Below, in pieces: positions 51,173 through 60,763 of a DNA stretch of 64,000 nt; positions within the stretch are counted from its first letter, which is position 1, and each line of letters starts with the position of its first letter. The notes under the pieces are model-generated. The model saw only the letters and a list, made by a program, of their open reading frames with translations, had not been told where the DNA came from and did not search any database. A program made the translations under genes and the position numbers. Origin of the DNA: Verrucomicrobia bacterium LW23 (lineage in GTDB: Bacteria; Verrucomicrobiota; Verrucomicrobiia; Methylacidiphilales; UBA1321); NCBI GenBank assembly GCA_003054695.1, contig QAZA01000056.1, positions 310,001-374,000 of the forward strand, read 5' to 3'.

Positions 51173-52363
51173 CTATTCCTCAACCTCATCCTTGAGCGCG
51201 TGGCTCGCCTTCACGTCCGCGTCGCCGTTCCAAATGCGAAGCTGCGTCCACGGCCGCGCGGGCTCGGTCCAGAGTTTGTTGTCCGCCGGCAGGCCCAGGT
51301 GCAGCAGGCCCATCGCGCAGAGGTAAAGGCTACCGGTGGAAATATAGCCCTCCGCCATCCCCGGTTGGTAGCCCACGGCGCCCGGACGCAGCCATCCATC
51401 CGCGTCAAACGTGCCGGGTGCCGTAATGGTTCGACGCATCACCGCCGTAAGCGCGCATCGCACCGCCGCTGGCTCTGTCTCCGCCGGAAGTTGCTGCATC
51501 AGAGCAAGTTGCGACAGATGCTGGAATGCCCCGAAGCGGTACGTGCTCGACCGGCCGAGATGGGGAAACGTCCCCTCCGGCGAGATCATTTGCTCCTGAA
51601 CCGCCGCGTAGCGACGGGCCCGCGCCAGAACCTTAGCGTACCCGCTACCCAGCGCGTGGCCTTTAAGTCTCAGCGTATCAACAACATCCAGGAGCATGGG
51701 CTGGATGACAAAGCTGTTGTAATAGTCCCAGTGAAACGGCGCACCGTCCCCGTAAGCACCATCGCCCTTGTACCACTCCATGTGCCGGCGGACCGCATAC
51801 TCCATCGGCGCATCCAGCGCTTCGCCCGTGCAGTGATAGAGGGCGGCCTCCATCATCGCGCTGAAAAGCAGCCAGTTATTCTCGCCGGGCTTCTGATCGC
51901 GCGTCGCGCGCAGCGCGGCGGCCAGGTTGGACTGCGCCTCCGTCGACAGCCCGCGCCACAGCGAAGGCGCGCGAAGCAGTGCGTGGCCGAGAAACGCGGC
52001 GTCCACCAGGCGCTGGGCGCCATTAGTAAAGTTCATGTAGTCCGGCGCGGCCGGATCAACCGCATGAGTAATGCTTATCAACGCCAGGTCCAGGTACTTC
52101 GTCCGAAGCGCGCCCTCGCCCGACGCATCCCCGCCTAATTCGAGCCACGGTGCCATGCCCGCGATCAGCCGCCCCAGCGCCTCCAGGTGGGACCACGAAG
52201 CGCGTTCTGGCGCCACCGGCATGGTGGCGCGCAACTTGTTCTGGCTAAGTGCGTTAAGGACGGGGTCGGCTATCTTGCGCAGCACTTTGATCGCGTAGGC
52301 GCGATCTTCTGCGCCGGTGGTGCTCGGGAGCGCGAAGGTCGGAGTTGTCTGGGCGGTAATCAT
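51173..52363 (-). CDS. DUF2264-domain protein
   Basis: This 396-residue helical protein has the DUF2264 pattern: WSHLEALGRLIAGMAPWLEL, NNWLLFSAMMEAALY, YKGDGAYGDGAPFHWDYYNSFVIQPML, GTFPHLGRSSTYRFGAFQHLSQLAL and GLPADNKLWTEPARPWT. It probably adopts an (alpha/alpha)6 toroid, like many glycan lyases and hydrolases. Function is unknown, though relatives lie in polysaccharide loci. The ATG at 52363 avoids an Arg/Pro-rich upstream stretch. Confidence 0.85.
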   Translation of the reverse strand: MITAQTTPTFALPSTTGAEDRAYAIKVLRKIADPVLNALSQNKLRATMPVAPERASWSHLEALGRLIAGMAPWLELGGDASGEGALRTKYLDLALISITHAVDPAAPDYMNFTNGAQRLVDAAFLGHALLRAPSLWRGLSTEAQSNLAAALRATRDQKPGENNWLLFSAMMEAALYHCTGEALDAPMEYAVRRHMEWYKGDGAYGDGAPFHWDYYNSFVIQPMLLDVVDTLRLKGHALGSGYAKVLARARRYAAVQEQMISPEGTFPHLGRSSTYRFGAFQHLSQLALMQQLPAETEPAAVRCALTAVMRRTITAPGTFDADGWLRPGAVGYQPGMAEGYISTGSLYLCAMGLLHLGLPADNKLWTEPARPWTQLRIWNGDADVKASHALKDEVEE

Positions 52364-52409
52364 GGCGATGGACTCGGCACAGCAAAGCGCAAGAGCGCAG
52401 CTTTGTCCA

Positions 52410-52871
52410 TCACGTATCCGAAGGCGGCGCGGCCGACTCCGCTGGAGGCACTGGCACTGGTACGGACGCGGGTGCAGGCGCTGTGGCGCCCGGCGGCATC
52501 TGCATGCCGGGGCGGCCGATGACGGGGCCATCTTTGGGTACTTCGAACTTCACTTTGCCGCCCCAGGAGATGATTTTTGCCTTGGTGCCGGCGCTTTCGG
52601 CCTGGGCAATCTTCCCGTCGCGCACGTACGCCAGCGAGAGGCTGGTCCAGCCCATTTGGTCGTTCGGGTTAATCTCGCACGCCTTTAGGCCGGCCTCGAT
52701 TGCCTCCGGGTAGCGGCCCAGTTTCATCTGCGCCATGCCCAGCGCGTGCCAGCCATCGTAAAAGCCAGGGTCGAGCGCCACGCTTTCGGAGTAGCAGCGC
52801 ACCGCCTCCTCCAGCTCGCCAATGGCCAGCGCCATGTTGCCGTCATCAAAAAGGTCGTCCCGGGTAGACAT
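52410..52871 (-). CDS. TPR protein
   Basis: This 153-residue protein has two to three tetratricopeptide repeats: LGELEEAVRCYSESVALDPGFYDGWHALG, MKLGRYPEAIEAGLKACEINPNDQ and AYVRDGKIAQAESAG segments, then a Pro/Ala-rich tail. TPRs mediate protein contacts. It lies between DUF2264 and the SPFH genes on the same strand and is likely in their operon. Confidence 0.8.
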   Translation of the reverse strand: MSTRDDLFDDGNMALAIGELEEAVRCYSESVALDPGFYDGWHALGMAQMKLGRYPEAIEAGLKACEINPNDQMGWTSLSLAYVRDGKIAQAESAGTKAKIISWGGKVKFEVPKDGPVIGRPGMQMPPGATAPAPASVPVPVPPAESAAPPSDT

Positions 52872-52925
52872 GGCATTAATATAGCGCGGCCGGCCGGTGG
52901 TGTGCAATGCGCGCGTTCTCGCGCA

Positions 52926-53969
52926 TCAGCCCTGGTAGGGGGGAGGCATGTGCAGGTTGTCCGGCAGTTGCGGGGGCGGTGGTGTCTGCGCTACGTGTTG
53001 CCGCGCAGATTGTTGGGACGCGTTGCCGGATTTCTTCTGCAACACAGGCGGGCCGGAGGCGAGCGAGCTGCCGGCGATGAGCTGCGAGGTGATCGAGACC
53101 GGCTCGGGGCCGTCGCGGTTAATCAGCACGATATCGGAGTGATTCTCCACAAGCTTTTGCGTCTCAAGGATATCGAACAGCGCGGCGAGAATCTCCGGGT
53201 CCTTGGAGATACGCTGCAGCGCCGCGCCGACAATCTGCGGGCGCATCGCCGCCGCTTTGGCGAAGGCGGAGGCGGCCTGGCGATCGGCCGTGCTGGTCAT
53301 CAGGTTCACCTGATTGGCGCCGTGCTGGCGGATGGCCGAGGTGACCTGGCGCAGGCGATTAACCACTTTTTCTTCAATCTGCCGGATCATCCCGCCATCG
53401 CGAAAATGCACTTTGCGTATATACACAGAGCCAAGCTTGTAACCCCACTCGTGCGATTTTTCGGAGACTTCATCGCGAACCGTCTGGCTCATCGAATGTC
53501 TATTCTCCAGCATCTCGGAGAGCTTGAGATTGCTAAGGCAGCGCACAGTGGCATTACTTACATTCGCCTGAAGCGAGCCGCGCGGATCGGTATTGCGAAA
53601 GAGGTACGCAACGGGATCACTCACATACATCTCGTACCAGATACCAATACCCATAGGCGCACCTTCCTCCGAGTTGACGGGCTGGGAGCGGAGGTACTGT
53701 TGATCCAGCCGCAGGTCGATGGTGTTGGTGCTGCCGAAAAAGCTGATGATGAAGGCTTTAAGCCCAAGCACAAACGGCAGGAAATGAAAGCCCGGCTCAT
53801 CGATGACAGCCTCCACCTTGCCGAATAACGTATAGACAACGCACTGACGCTCCTGCACCACGACATAGAGACCGAAAAGCTCTACAAAGAAGAGGAAAAC
53901 AGGGACGGCGATAAACGAGCCAAAGAAGGTTATGCCCGCAACTATGCAAAACGTAAGGAAAGCATCCAT
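52926..53969 (-). CDS. SPFH/Band 7 protein
   Basis: This 347-residue membrane protein has an N-terminal hydrophobic region (FCIVAGITFFGSFIAVPVFLFFVELFGLYVV), the SPFH start (VVQERQCVVYTLFGKVEAVIDEPGFHFLP), a long coiled segment (RQAASAFAKAAAMRPQIV) and a Pro/Gln-rich tail. It follows a second SPFH gene by 15 bases. Such pairs form large membrane-associated assemblies (HflK/C, flotillin-type) that organise membrane domains or restrain proteases. Confidence 0.85.
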   Translation of the reverse strand: MDAFLTFCIVAGITFFGSFIAVPVFLFFVELFGLYVVVQERQCVVYTLFGKVEAVIDEPGFHFLPFVLGLKAFIISFFGSTNTIDLRLDQQYLRSQPVNSEEGAPMGIGIWYEMYVSDPVAYLFRNTDPRGSLQANVSNATVRCLSNLKLSEMLENRHSMSQTVRDEVSEKSHEWGYKLGSVYIRKVHFRDGGMIRQIEEKVVNRLRQVTSAIRQHGANQVNLMTSTADRQAASAFAKAAAMRPQIVGAALQRISKDPEILAALFDILETQKLVENHSDIVLINRDGPEPVSITSQLIAGSSLASGPPVLQKKSGNASQQSARQHVAQTPPPPQLPDNLHMPPPYQG

Positions 53970-53984
53970 AGTAATTTCCAGGTT

Positions 53985-55070
53985 CTACTTTTGTTGCTCA
54001 ATAATCACTCGTTTGGCGTTTGCATAAAGGCCGAGCTTTACGTTACGCACATAGGCTTCTACAGCGCCGCTGCCGCCGTTGCGCTTCAGGTCTTCAAGTT
54101 GCTGGGCAAGCCAGTTGAGGGGCTCGACTTCGGACTCGGCCTTGAGCGTTTCGATCTCCACCGCGCGCTTGGATTGCACGATTTTCTGGTCAGCGGAGGC
54201 CTGGGCCAGGCTTACCTCGCTGGAAACCTGGTTATAAGCTGTGTTAATTGCGGCGAGCGCGCTTTCCACGTCCCCTGGCGGGTCAATGCCGGTGATGAGC
54301 GCGGCGTCGAGCGTGATGCCGTAGCGGGCGGCGGAGGAGGCGCATTCGCGCTCGATGATCTGGTTAAGGTCGCGCAGGTTTTTGCGTAAATCGTTGATGC
54401 TGATGCCTTCAACGCCGGCGGCCTTGGCTTGCAGCTCGTGCAGTGCTTCGTCGGCGGTGGGCGGCGTGTGGTCGATTTCGCCATCGACCGGTGGCGGAGG
54501 GGGGACGCCGGGGAGGGCGGGCGCCTCTTTGGGAGGGTGCGGCACGTCGAAGTTGGCGATGCGCTCGCGGAGCACGGAGATGAAATAGCCCATGACGTGC
54601 GCGATTGGATTCTTTACTCCAAAGGCGTAGGCGTATAAGTTACGCTCATTAACGAGGAACCGCAGTTGCCCGGTCATGCCGGTGTTGAGCTGATCCTTAG
54701 TGACGGCTTCGAGGAGCGTGCCGCCGTGGTTCACCCGCGAGTTTTCGGGGTCGTACGCGATGTTGACGGTGTTGACCGAGATGGGGATCTTGACGACAGA
54801 CTGCCACGGCAGCTTCCAGTAGGGGCCGCCAGGCGGTTTGACTTTTATTTGCGGCCAGCAGTAGCGGTCGCGCTCGTCCGCGTCAAGTGTTTGGGAGACA
54901 GGATCTTCCAGCGTGGTGCGCCCGGCAATGCGCTCGGCTTTGCCCCAGGTTGTAATGACGGCGCGCTCGTTTTGCTCCACGGTGTAGAAGCCGAAGACGC
55001 CGTACCGCACAAAGAAGTAGGCGAGGAACCCGGCGACGAAGCCGAGCAATCCAGCGATGAGAATATCCAT
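53985..55070 (-). CDS. SPFH/Band 7 protein, partner
   Basis: This 361-residue protein has one N-terminal membrane helix (ILIAGLLGFVAGFLAYFF), the SPFH domain (GFYTVEQNERAVITTWGKAER) and coiled-coil region (SSEVSLAQASADQKIVQSKRAVEIETLKAESEVEP split across the helix). A Pro-rich insert PHPPKEAPALPGVPPPPPVD lies near residue 190. It precedes the other SPFH gene and probably forms a hetero-oligomer with it. Confidence 0.85.
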   Translation of the reverse strand: MDILIAGLLGFVAGFLAYFFVRYGVFGFYTVEQNERAVITTWGKAERIAGRTTLEDPVSQTLDADERDRYCWPQIKVKPPGGPYWKLPWQSVVKIPISVNTVNIAYDPENSRVNHGGTLLEAVTKDQLNTGMTGQLRFLVNERNLYAYAFGVKNPIAHVMGYFISVLRERIANFDVPHPPKEAPALPGVPPPPPVDGEIDHTPPTADEALHELQAKAAGVEGISINDLRKNLRDLNQIIERECASSAARYGITLDAALITGIDPPGDVESALAAINTAYNQVSSEVSLAQASADQKIVQSKRAVEIETLKAESEVEPLNWLAQQLEDLKRNGGSGAVEAYVRNVKLGLYANAKRVIIEQQK

Positions 55071-55205
55071 AAGTAATCCTTATCCGATAAGTGTTCCTTA
55101 TGCGAGAGCCTCAAGCTCCCGCTTCCCCGTCCTTGCTCTCTTTCTCCTCCCCAGCGACGGCGCCCGAAGCGCCGTCAGCCACAGGGGTCCAGCGCCCCGC
55201 GCTGG

Positions 55206-56798
55206 TTAGGAGTAGACGCGCCAGTTGACGTTGGGGAAGATGTTGTCGCGCCACTCGCAATTGCCGAGGAAGTACTCGTCGATGGAGTTGGCTTTCAGCT
55301 GCTCGTAAAGGCGGGTAAAGCGCAGCACATGGTCCTTGGTGCGTTTAACGGCGTAGGGGACCATGGTGCCGGTTTTCATGATGAAGGCCCAGTCCGAGGA
55401 TTGGGCGAGGAGCAGTTCGCGGGCGCACTGTTTGAGGGCGCGCTCATGCAGGCTGCCGTTTTCGACGCCGTGGAACTGGCGGGCCAGTTCGGTCATGCGC
55501 TGGGCGGCTTTGTGCAGGTGGGGGTAGATCCACGCGTTGGAGGGCTCCAGCCACACTTCCCAGTAACCGGCGTTGCCCCAGCTACTTGCGCTGGGGGTGG
55601 CCACCTGTTGGGTGGGGAACTTCTCCAGGTACTCGTAGGGGGTGATGGTTTTGAAGGTGTGCTGGTCGTAATGCACCTTGCGCAGCAGGAAGTTGAGGAA
55701 GTCCGGTCCCTCAAACCACCAGTGGCCAAAAAGCTCTGCGTCGTAAGGACTTACGACGATGGGCGGGATACCCATGGTGCCGTAGAGATGCTCGATTTGC
55801 TTCTCACGGTTATACATGAAGTTGCCGGCGTGCGAGGCGGCGCGCTCCATGGCGATGGGGCGATTGTAGTATTCCTTATACTGCGTGGGGCCGGTAATGC
55901 GGTGGTACTTAAGGCCGGTAAACTTGCGCATACCGTTGGACTGGATGTACTTGCGGATGTAGTCGAAATCCAGATCGTAGCCAACGTCGCGGTAGAAGTC
56001 GCGGTAGTGGGGATCGCCCGGGTAACCTTCGATGGCGCTCCACACCTGTTTGCTGCTTTCGAGATCGCGGCCGAACGCGGCGGGGCCGCTGGGGGTGTAG
56101 ATGGGGGCGAAGATGCCGAAGCGGCTGCGGGGCTCGCTGAACATGACGCCGTGGCTGTCCAGGATAAACCAGCGTATCTCGGCCTCCTGCAAGTACTTAT
56201 CCACGCCGGGCACGTAGGCGCACTCCGGCAGCCATATACCGCGCGGGGGGCGACCGAAGCACTCGATGTAGTGATCCTTGGCCAGAAGTATCTGTGCGCG
56301 AATGGCTTCCGGGTACTCGGTCATCAGCGGCAGGTAGCCGTGCGTGGCGCCGCAGGTGATGACTTCGAGCTTGCCGGCGTCCTGAAACTTCTTGAACGCG
56401 GTGATGAGGTTGCGGCCGTACTTGTTGACGAAGACCTCTTTGCAGTTCTCCAGCCGCTCCATATAAAAGCGGGCCAGGTCGTTAAACGGCTTGTCGAAGC
56501 GTGTGCGGTCCAACTCTTTGCGGCACAGCTCCAGCAGTTTATCCAGCTCGCGGATGTAGCGGTTTTGCAGCAGCGGGTCCATCAGCATGGAGCACAGCGG
56601 CGGCGTAACGGACATAGTCAGGCGGAAGTCGACGCCGTCGTTGATGAGCCCATCCATCATGTTGATGAGCGGGATGTACGTCTCGGTAATGGCCTCGTAA
56701 AGCCAGTCTTCTTCCAGGAATTCCTCGTATTCCGGATGGCGGACGAACGGGAGGTGCGCGTGCAGGATCAGCGCCAGGTAGCCCTTCGGAGATGACAT
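55206..56798 (-). CDS. GH57/DUF1957 glycan branching-type enzyme
   Basis: This 530-residue protein has GH57 motifs: ALILHAHLPFVRH near the start, CGATHGYLP, the nucleophile Glu192 in IWLPECAY, Asp353 in SPYDAELFGHWW as acid/base, and a C-terminal DUF1957-type helical part (SSDWAFIMKTGTMVPYA). Such proteins are 1,4-alpha-glucan branching enzymes or amylases in glycogen synthesis. Length and both catalytic residues are as expected. Confidence 0.85.
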   Translation of the reverse strand: MSSPKGYLALILHAHLPFVRHPEYEEFLEEDWLYEAITETYIPLINMMDGLINDGVDFRLTMSVTPPLCSMLMDPLLQNRYIRELDKLLELCRKELDRTRFDKPFNDLARFYMERLENCKEVFVNKYGRNLITAFKKFQDAGKLEVITCGATHGYLPLMTEYPEAIRAQILLAKDHYIECFGRPPRGIWLPECAYVPGVDKYLQEAEIRWFILDSHGVMFSEPRSRFGIFAPIYTPSGPAAFGRDLESSKQVWSAIEGYPGDPHYRDFYRDVGYDLDFDYIRKYIQSNGMRKFTGLKYHRITGPTQYKEYYNRPIAMERAASHAGNFMYNREKQIEHLYGTMGIPPIVVSPYDAELFGHWWFEGPDFLNFLLRKVHYDQHTFKTITPYEYLEKFPTQQVATPSASSWGNAGYWEVWLEPSNAWIYPHLHKAAQRMTELARQFHGVENGSLHERALKQCARELLLAQSSDWAFIMKTGTMVPYAVKRTKDHVLRFTRLYEQLKANSIDEYFLGNCEWRDNIFPNVNWRVYS

Positions 56799-57070
56799 GG
56801 TATTAGGTGGGGAGGGGAGAGGGGGCGGGGGTTAGCGATGGAGACGGCAGGCGTTGGAACCGGCGTGCGCGCTGGAGTAAGGCACGCGCGCGGCCGGGTG
56901 AGGAGGCGGCGCCCTGCGAGAAGGGAGGAGCCGCGCTGGATGGAGTGTCCGCCCTAAGCATGCACAGTAATGTGCGCGAGCAAAAGGGAAAAAGGATGCT
57001 GCGCGAGAGAGATTTGCGTGATCGATCGTCCACCGCGCGTGGCGTGCCCTTGTGAGGTTAGCTGCAATCG

Positions 57071-57928
57071 CTAATCCAGCACAACTTTGTCGATAGCGCC
57101 GACGCGGACGCCGAGGAAGCGGCGGGCGAGGGTGGCGAACTGCGTGGGTAAATCGCTGACGTGCAGGCGGATGCGGCCGGTGTGGATGTCTTCGGCGGGG
57201 CGAAGGAGGTTGTCGGTCTCCAGGCGGCGGGCCAGGTCGCGGGCCATGTTGTCGGCGGAGTCGACGAGGGTGACGTCTTCGCCCATGATGCTGCCGATGA
57301 CGCCTTTGGCCAGGGGGTAGTGGGTGCAGGCCAGCACAAGGCTGTCGCAGCGGGCGGCCTGGATGGGGCTAAGGTATTCGGCCAGAACGAGATGGGTGGC
57401 GGCGTGGGTCAGCCAGTCTTCCTCAATCAGCGGCACCAGCAGGGGGGTGGGGATGGCGGTGAGTTGCACGTCCGGGCGGCGGGCAAGCAGGGCTTTCTGG
57501 TAGGCGCCGCTCTGGATGGTGCCGTAGGTGCCGATGATGCCGACGCGCCCGTTGCGGGTGGCGGAGAGGGCGGCCTCCACGCCGGGCACGACGACGCCCA
57601 TAACCGGGACGCTGAGGCTGGCGCGCAGGCTGCTGAGCGCGTGCGCGGTGGCCGTGTTGCACGCAACTACCACAGCTTTAACGCCTTGCGAGATGAGGAA
57701 GCGGGAGATTTGCAGGCTGTACTGGATGATCATCTCCGGCGATTTGTTGCCGTAAGGCACACGACCGGTATCGCCAAAGTAGATGATATCCTCCCTGGGC
57801 AACAGCCTGTGCACGGCGGACACTACGGTCAGCCCCCCCACGCCGCTGTCGAAGATGCCGATGGACTGGCGCTGCTTGTCGGGGGAGGGGAGTGGAGCCG
57901 AAGGAGAGGGGGAGCCGGAGGAGTGCAT
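57071..57928 (-). CDS. murI: glutamate racemase
   Basis: This protein of about 285 residues has the MurI pattern: IGIFDSGVGGLTV, YFGDTGRVPYGNKSPEMI, catalytic Cys in VVACNTATA and the second Cys in LVLACTHYPLA. It makes D-glutamate for peptidoglycan. The ATG at 57928 is preferred; a 9-residue longer form (57955) is possible. The gene upstream on this strand is on the far side of a palindrome. Confidence 0.95.
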   Translation of the reverse strand: MHSSGSPSPSAPLPSPDKQRQSIGIFDSGVGGLTVVSAVHRLLPREDIIYFGDTGRVPYGNKSPEMIIQYSLQISRFLISQGVKAVVVACNTATAHALSSLRASLSVPVMGVVVPGVEAALSATRNGRVGIIGTYGTIQSGAYQKALLARRPDVQLTAIPTPLLVPLIEEDWLTHAATHLVLAEYLSPIQAARCDSLVLACTHYPLAKGVIGSIMGEDVTLVDSADNMARDLARRLETDNLLRPAEDIHTGRIRLHVSDLPTQFATLARRFLGVRVGAIDKVVLD

Positions 57929-58004
57929 TGCAGGGCGAATCGCGGATGCTAGCACCTTGCCGGCGCGGTGAGAAGCACAGATTGGCGTCCTTTATCCCAC
58001 ATCG

Positions 58005-58100
58005 CTTTGCGTCTTTGTGCCCAGATGGTGAAATTCCCTGCCCCCTTGATTTAGGGCGCGCAGAGGGGATTTTTCACCACCAGGGCACCAAGTCACAAAG
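58005..58100. repeat. imperfect palindrome D
   Basis: Left arm CTTTGCGTCTTTGTGCCC onward (58005-58039) pairs imperfectly with a right arm ending AGTCACAAAG (58064-58100), extending through GGTGAAA/TTTCACC. It shares the CACAAAG-type core with element C. It lies between murI and the Gfo/Idh gene. Confidence 0.6.
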
Positions 58101-58147
58101 GGGGGGACTGAGAGGGTAAATGTCTCACTGCTGCTCGTGGGCCTGCC

Positions 58148-59464
58148 CTAATGTGTCGCAGCTGTTGCGGGGGATGGAGCTGCGGAGGAAGATTCCGAAG
58201 GCGCGACGGAAGCGGTGGGGGCGGAGGAAGCAGGAGCGGCGGGGGCGTGGCTGAGGGGGCCGTAGTTGTGCGTGGTGGGTGCGCCGTTTCCGTTGCCGTT
58301 GGCTCCATTGCCATGGCCGTTGCCATTGCTGTGGTGGTGGTGCTGCTGTTGATGGTGGTTATTGTGGCGCTCCTTCTTAGCCGTGGCAAAGCTGCCGCCG
58401 ATGCAGTGGTAGAACGGATCGCCTGGCTTTACGTCGCCGCGCTTGACGACGGTGCCCGTGCTGGCGGCCTTGTAGAGGCAGGAGATAAACTCCAGCGTAC
58501 GGCGCGCTTCCACGCCGCTGACGAGGGGGCGCTGATTGCGCTCCAGGCAGTCCAGCACTTCCCGCAGCTGGGTGCCGTGGCTGCTGCAATGGTCCTCGGT
58601 CAGCGCGTCCCACTCGTGGGCTATTTCCGTCTGCACGTCGTGGCCCAGGGGGGCGGCGTGCACGGTCCAGTCGCGGTTTTTGTGGGCGTAGACGTGGCGC
58701 AGCTCCACCGTGGCTTTCTGGAAGTCCAGGCGAAGATAGCTTTCCTCACGTGGGGAGAGGATGCTGTTGATGATCGACGCCATGCAGCCGTTCTCCATGC
58801 GCACAATGGCCATGGAGACGTCTTCCACCTCAATCCGCCGGTCCAGCGTGGCAATCTGCGCGGAGACTTCGGACCACTCGCCCAGGATATACAGGAAATG
58901 ATCCATGGCGTGGATGCCGTGGCCCATCGTGGGCCCGCCCAGCTCGGCGTCCCAGCGGCCGCGCCACGGTACGTCGTAGTAGCTGTGGCTGCGATACCAC
59001 GTCGTCTGGCAAATGCCCACCAGGGCGCGCCCCAGTTTGCCGGTGGAGAAAAGCTTCTTTAAGTGCTTGCTGGAGGACCCGTAGCGCCACTGGAACACGC
59101 TGCTGCAGTAGTTGCCGGTGCGCTTTTCCGCCTCGGAGATACGGTCGAACTCCTCCAGCGATCCGCACAGCGGCTTCTCGCACAGCACCCAGGCGCCGGC
59201 CTCCATGGCCTGGATGGCCAGGGCCGCATGGGTGCTGGGGGGCGTGCAAATGTGGACGATATCGGGCTCCACCTCGGCCAGCATTTTGGCGACGTCGGTG
59301 TAGGCGCCGGGGATGTGGTGTTTGGCCGCGAAGTCGCTGACACGCTTCTGGTCGACATCTACCGCAGCCATCACTTCGGTTCGCCCCGGGTTTTGCTTGT
59401 GGGCGACCATGTGCGCCCAGGAGATTCCACCGGTACCGATGATGGCTGCTTTAATCTTGCTCAT
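58148..59464 (-). CDS. Gfo/Idh/MocA-family oxidoreductase with His/Asn-rich tail
   Basis: This 438-residue protein has an N-terminal Rossmann domain (AAIIGTGGISWAHM), VHICTPPSTHAALAIQAMEAG and the family CEKPL motif, and a C-terminal substrate-binding half. Residues after about 365 form a low-complexity tail (HNNHHQQQHHHHSN, GNGHGNGANGNGNG, then Ala/Ser/Pro-rich), unusual for the family and possibly metal-binding. It oxidises or reduces a sugar-like substrate with NAD(P). The ATG at 59464 matches the family start. Confidence 0.9.
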   Translation of the reverse strand: MSKIKAAIIGTGGISWAHMVAHKQNPGRTEVMAAVDVDQKRVSDFAAKHHIPGAYTDVAKMLAEVEPDIVHICTPPSTHAALAIQAMEAGAWVLCEKPLCGSLEEFDRISEAEKRTGNYCSSVFQWRYGSSSKHLKKLFSTGKLGRALVGICQTTWYRSHSYYDVPWRGRWDAELGGPTMGHGIHAMDHFLYILGEWSEVSAQIATLDRRIEVEDVSMAIVRMENGCMASIINSILSPREESYLRLDFQKATVELRHVYAHKNRDWTVHAAPLGHDVQTEIAHEWDALTEDHCSSHGTQLREVLDCLERNQRPLVSGVEARRTLEFISCLYKAASTGTVVKRGDVKPGDPFYHCIGGSFATAKKERHNNHHQQQHHHHSNGNGHGNGANGNGNGAPTTHNYGPLSHAPAAPASSAPTASVAPSESSSAAPSPATAATH

Positions 59465-59866
59465 GTGTGATGGGGAGGGGAGGTGTGTGGGAGAGATCGG
59501 CTTGTCAGGGCGTGAGGTCAAGCGCAAAAAGCGCAGGGGCGCCATGGCCGCGTGGATATCGGCCGTGGGCGCACGCGTCGGGCAGGCTGTCGTGGCTACG
59601 CTACATGTGTGCGGAAGTGCGGCACCGCCGGGGGCGATGCGCACCACTTTCTTTTAGTTGTGTAATGCTTTATTGTAGCAATTGTGACGGGGAGGTGCAA
59701 GGCAAAGCGACAATCCTGTGTCGCCGCGCCACACGCCCCCCTGTCCATCACCCGATAAGACGCACCAACGCAACATGTTTTCACCAAAAGGTTAACGGAA
59801 AATGCGGATTTGCCACGTGCCCCGCCGCAGCGTAAGGATGAAGGTCCTACCCTCTTTCGTATCGTC

Positions 59867-60301
59867 ATGTCCACACCCTCTCTTTATATCAGCCGCAGCG
59901 AGTCCTTTACCCTGCGCACCAATGGCAAAGGCACCTACCCTGTTACCGACCGCGTCGCCGAACTCGTCCGCGCCTCCGGCGTAACGGAGGGTGTCGCCAC
60001 GGTCTTTATCGCCCACACCAGCGCCAGCCTGGTGATTTACGAGAACGCCGACCGCACGGCGCGCGAGGATCTCCACGACTATTTTGAGGAGCTTGTGCCC
60101 GAGGATCGCCCCTACATCCACGACGCCGAAGGCTCGGACGATAGCACCAGCCACCTGCGCATGGCTCTCACCCGCACGTCGGAGGTCATCCCCATAGCCC
60201 GCGGTCGCCTCTGCCTGGGCACGTGGCAAGGCCTCTTCGTCTTCGAGCACCGCCGCGCGCCGCACTCGCGTGTTATTTGGGTCAACGTGAGCGGGGTTTG
60301 A
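59867..60301 (+). CDS. YjbQ-family (secondary thiamine-phosphate synthase-like) protein
   Basis: This 144-residue protein has the UPF0047/YjbQ pattern: GVATVFIAHTSASLVIYENAD, HDYFEELVPEDRPYIHDAEG, SHLRMALTRTSEVIPI, and LGTWQGLFVFEHR. The family forms a small beta-barrel trimer; some members have weak thiamine-phosphate synthase activity. The ATG at 59867 fits. The gene is monocistronic by its surroundings. Confidence 0.9.
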   Translation: MSTPSLYISRSESFTLRTNGKGTYPVTDRVAELVRASGVTEGVATVFIAHTSASLVIYENADRTAREDLHDYFEELVPEDRPYIHDAEGSDDSTSHLRMALTRTSEVIPIARGRLCLGTWQGLFVFEHRRAPHSRVIWVNVSGV

Positions 60302-60763
60302 AGGCGGGAGCGATGCGTTTGGTTTTTCGCGCAAAGGACGCACAGGGCGCGAAGGACGCAAAGGGGGGAGTATATATACAGGACTCTTTTCCCTCCGCTC
60401 TATCCCCACTTAGGGGCTTCGTCCCCCTTAGCGCGAAACTATCCCCTCCGTTTCAGAGGGGGAATATTTCGCGCTAAGGGGGACGAAGCCGCTAAGTGGG
60501 GATAAAGGAGAGGGGAGAGTGAGGGAAAGGAAGCGGTCTGCTTAGGTTGTGGTATATTCCCTGTTGAAGTCCCCTTCCGCGCCAAACTGGCACGCGGGAG
60601 TGTGTCATTATGGCGCGGTGAGGCGCGTGGATTTCAGGTTTCCGCTATGCCAAAACGGCTCAAATCGGGGGGGGATTGATTTCTCGCGAATTTAAAGCGC
60701 TGCGCATCAATCATTTGCCGAACTTGCAGGAAATGTGGCCCTTTTCCTGCGAGGTTAGGATGT
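60302..60763. other. intergenic region upstream of dnaK with palindrome E
   Basis: This holds palindrome E, AAGGACGC-type short repeats at 60330-60366 and the dnaK leader. I looked for a CIRCE heat-shock operator (TTAGCACTC-N9-GAGTGCTAA) and saw none, so dnaK may use a heat-shock sigma factor or another repressor. Confidence 0.45.
60401..60504. repeat. palindromic element E, 38-bp arms
   Basis: Arms at 60401-60438 and 60467-60504 pair with one mismatch; the loop itself forms a smaller CCCCTC/GAGGGG hairpin. Looser complementarity extends outward. It has no coding content and lies between yjbQ and dnaK. Confidence 0.75.

Noticed and set aside
60302-60763. CIRCE operator upstream of dnaK
   Set aside because: No TTAGCACTC-N9-GAGTGCTAA-like sequence seen in the leader.
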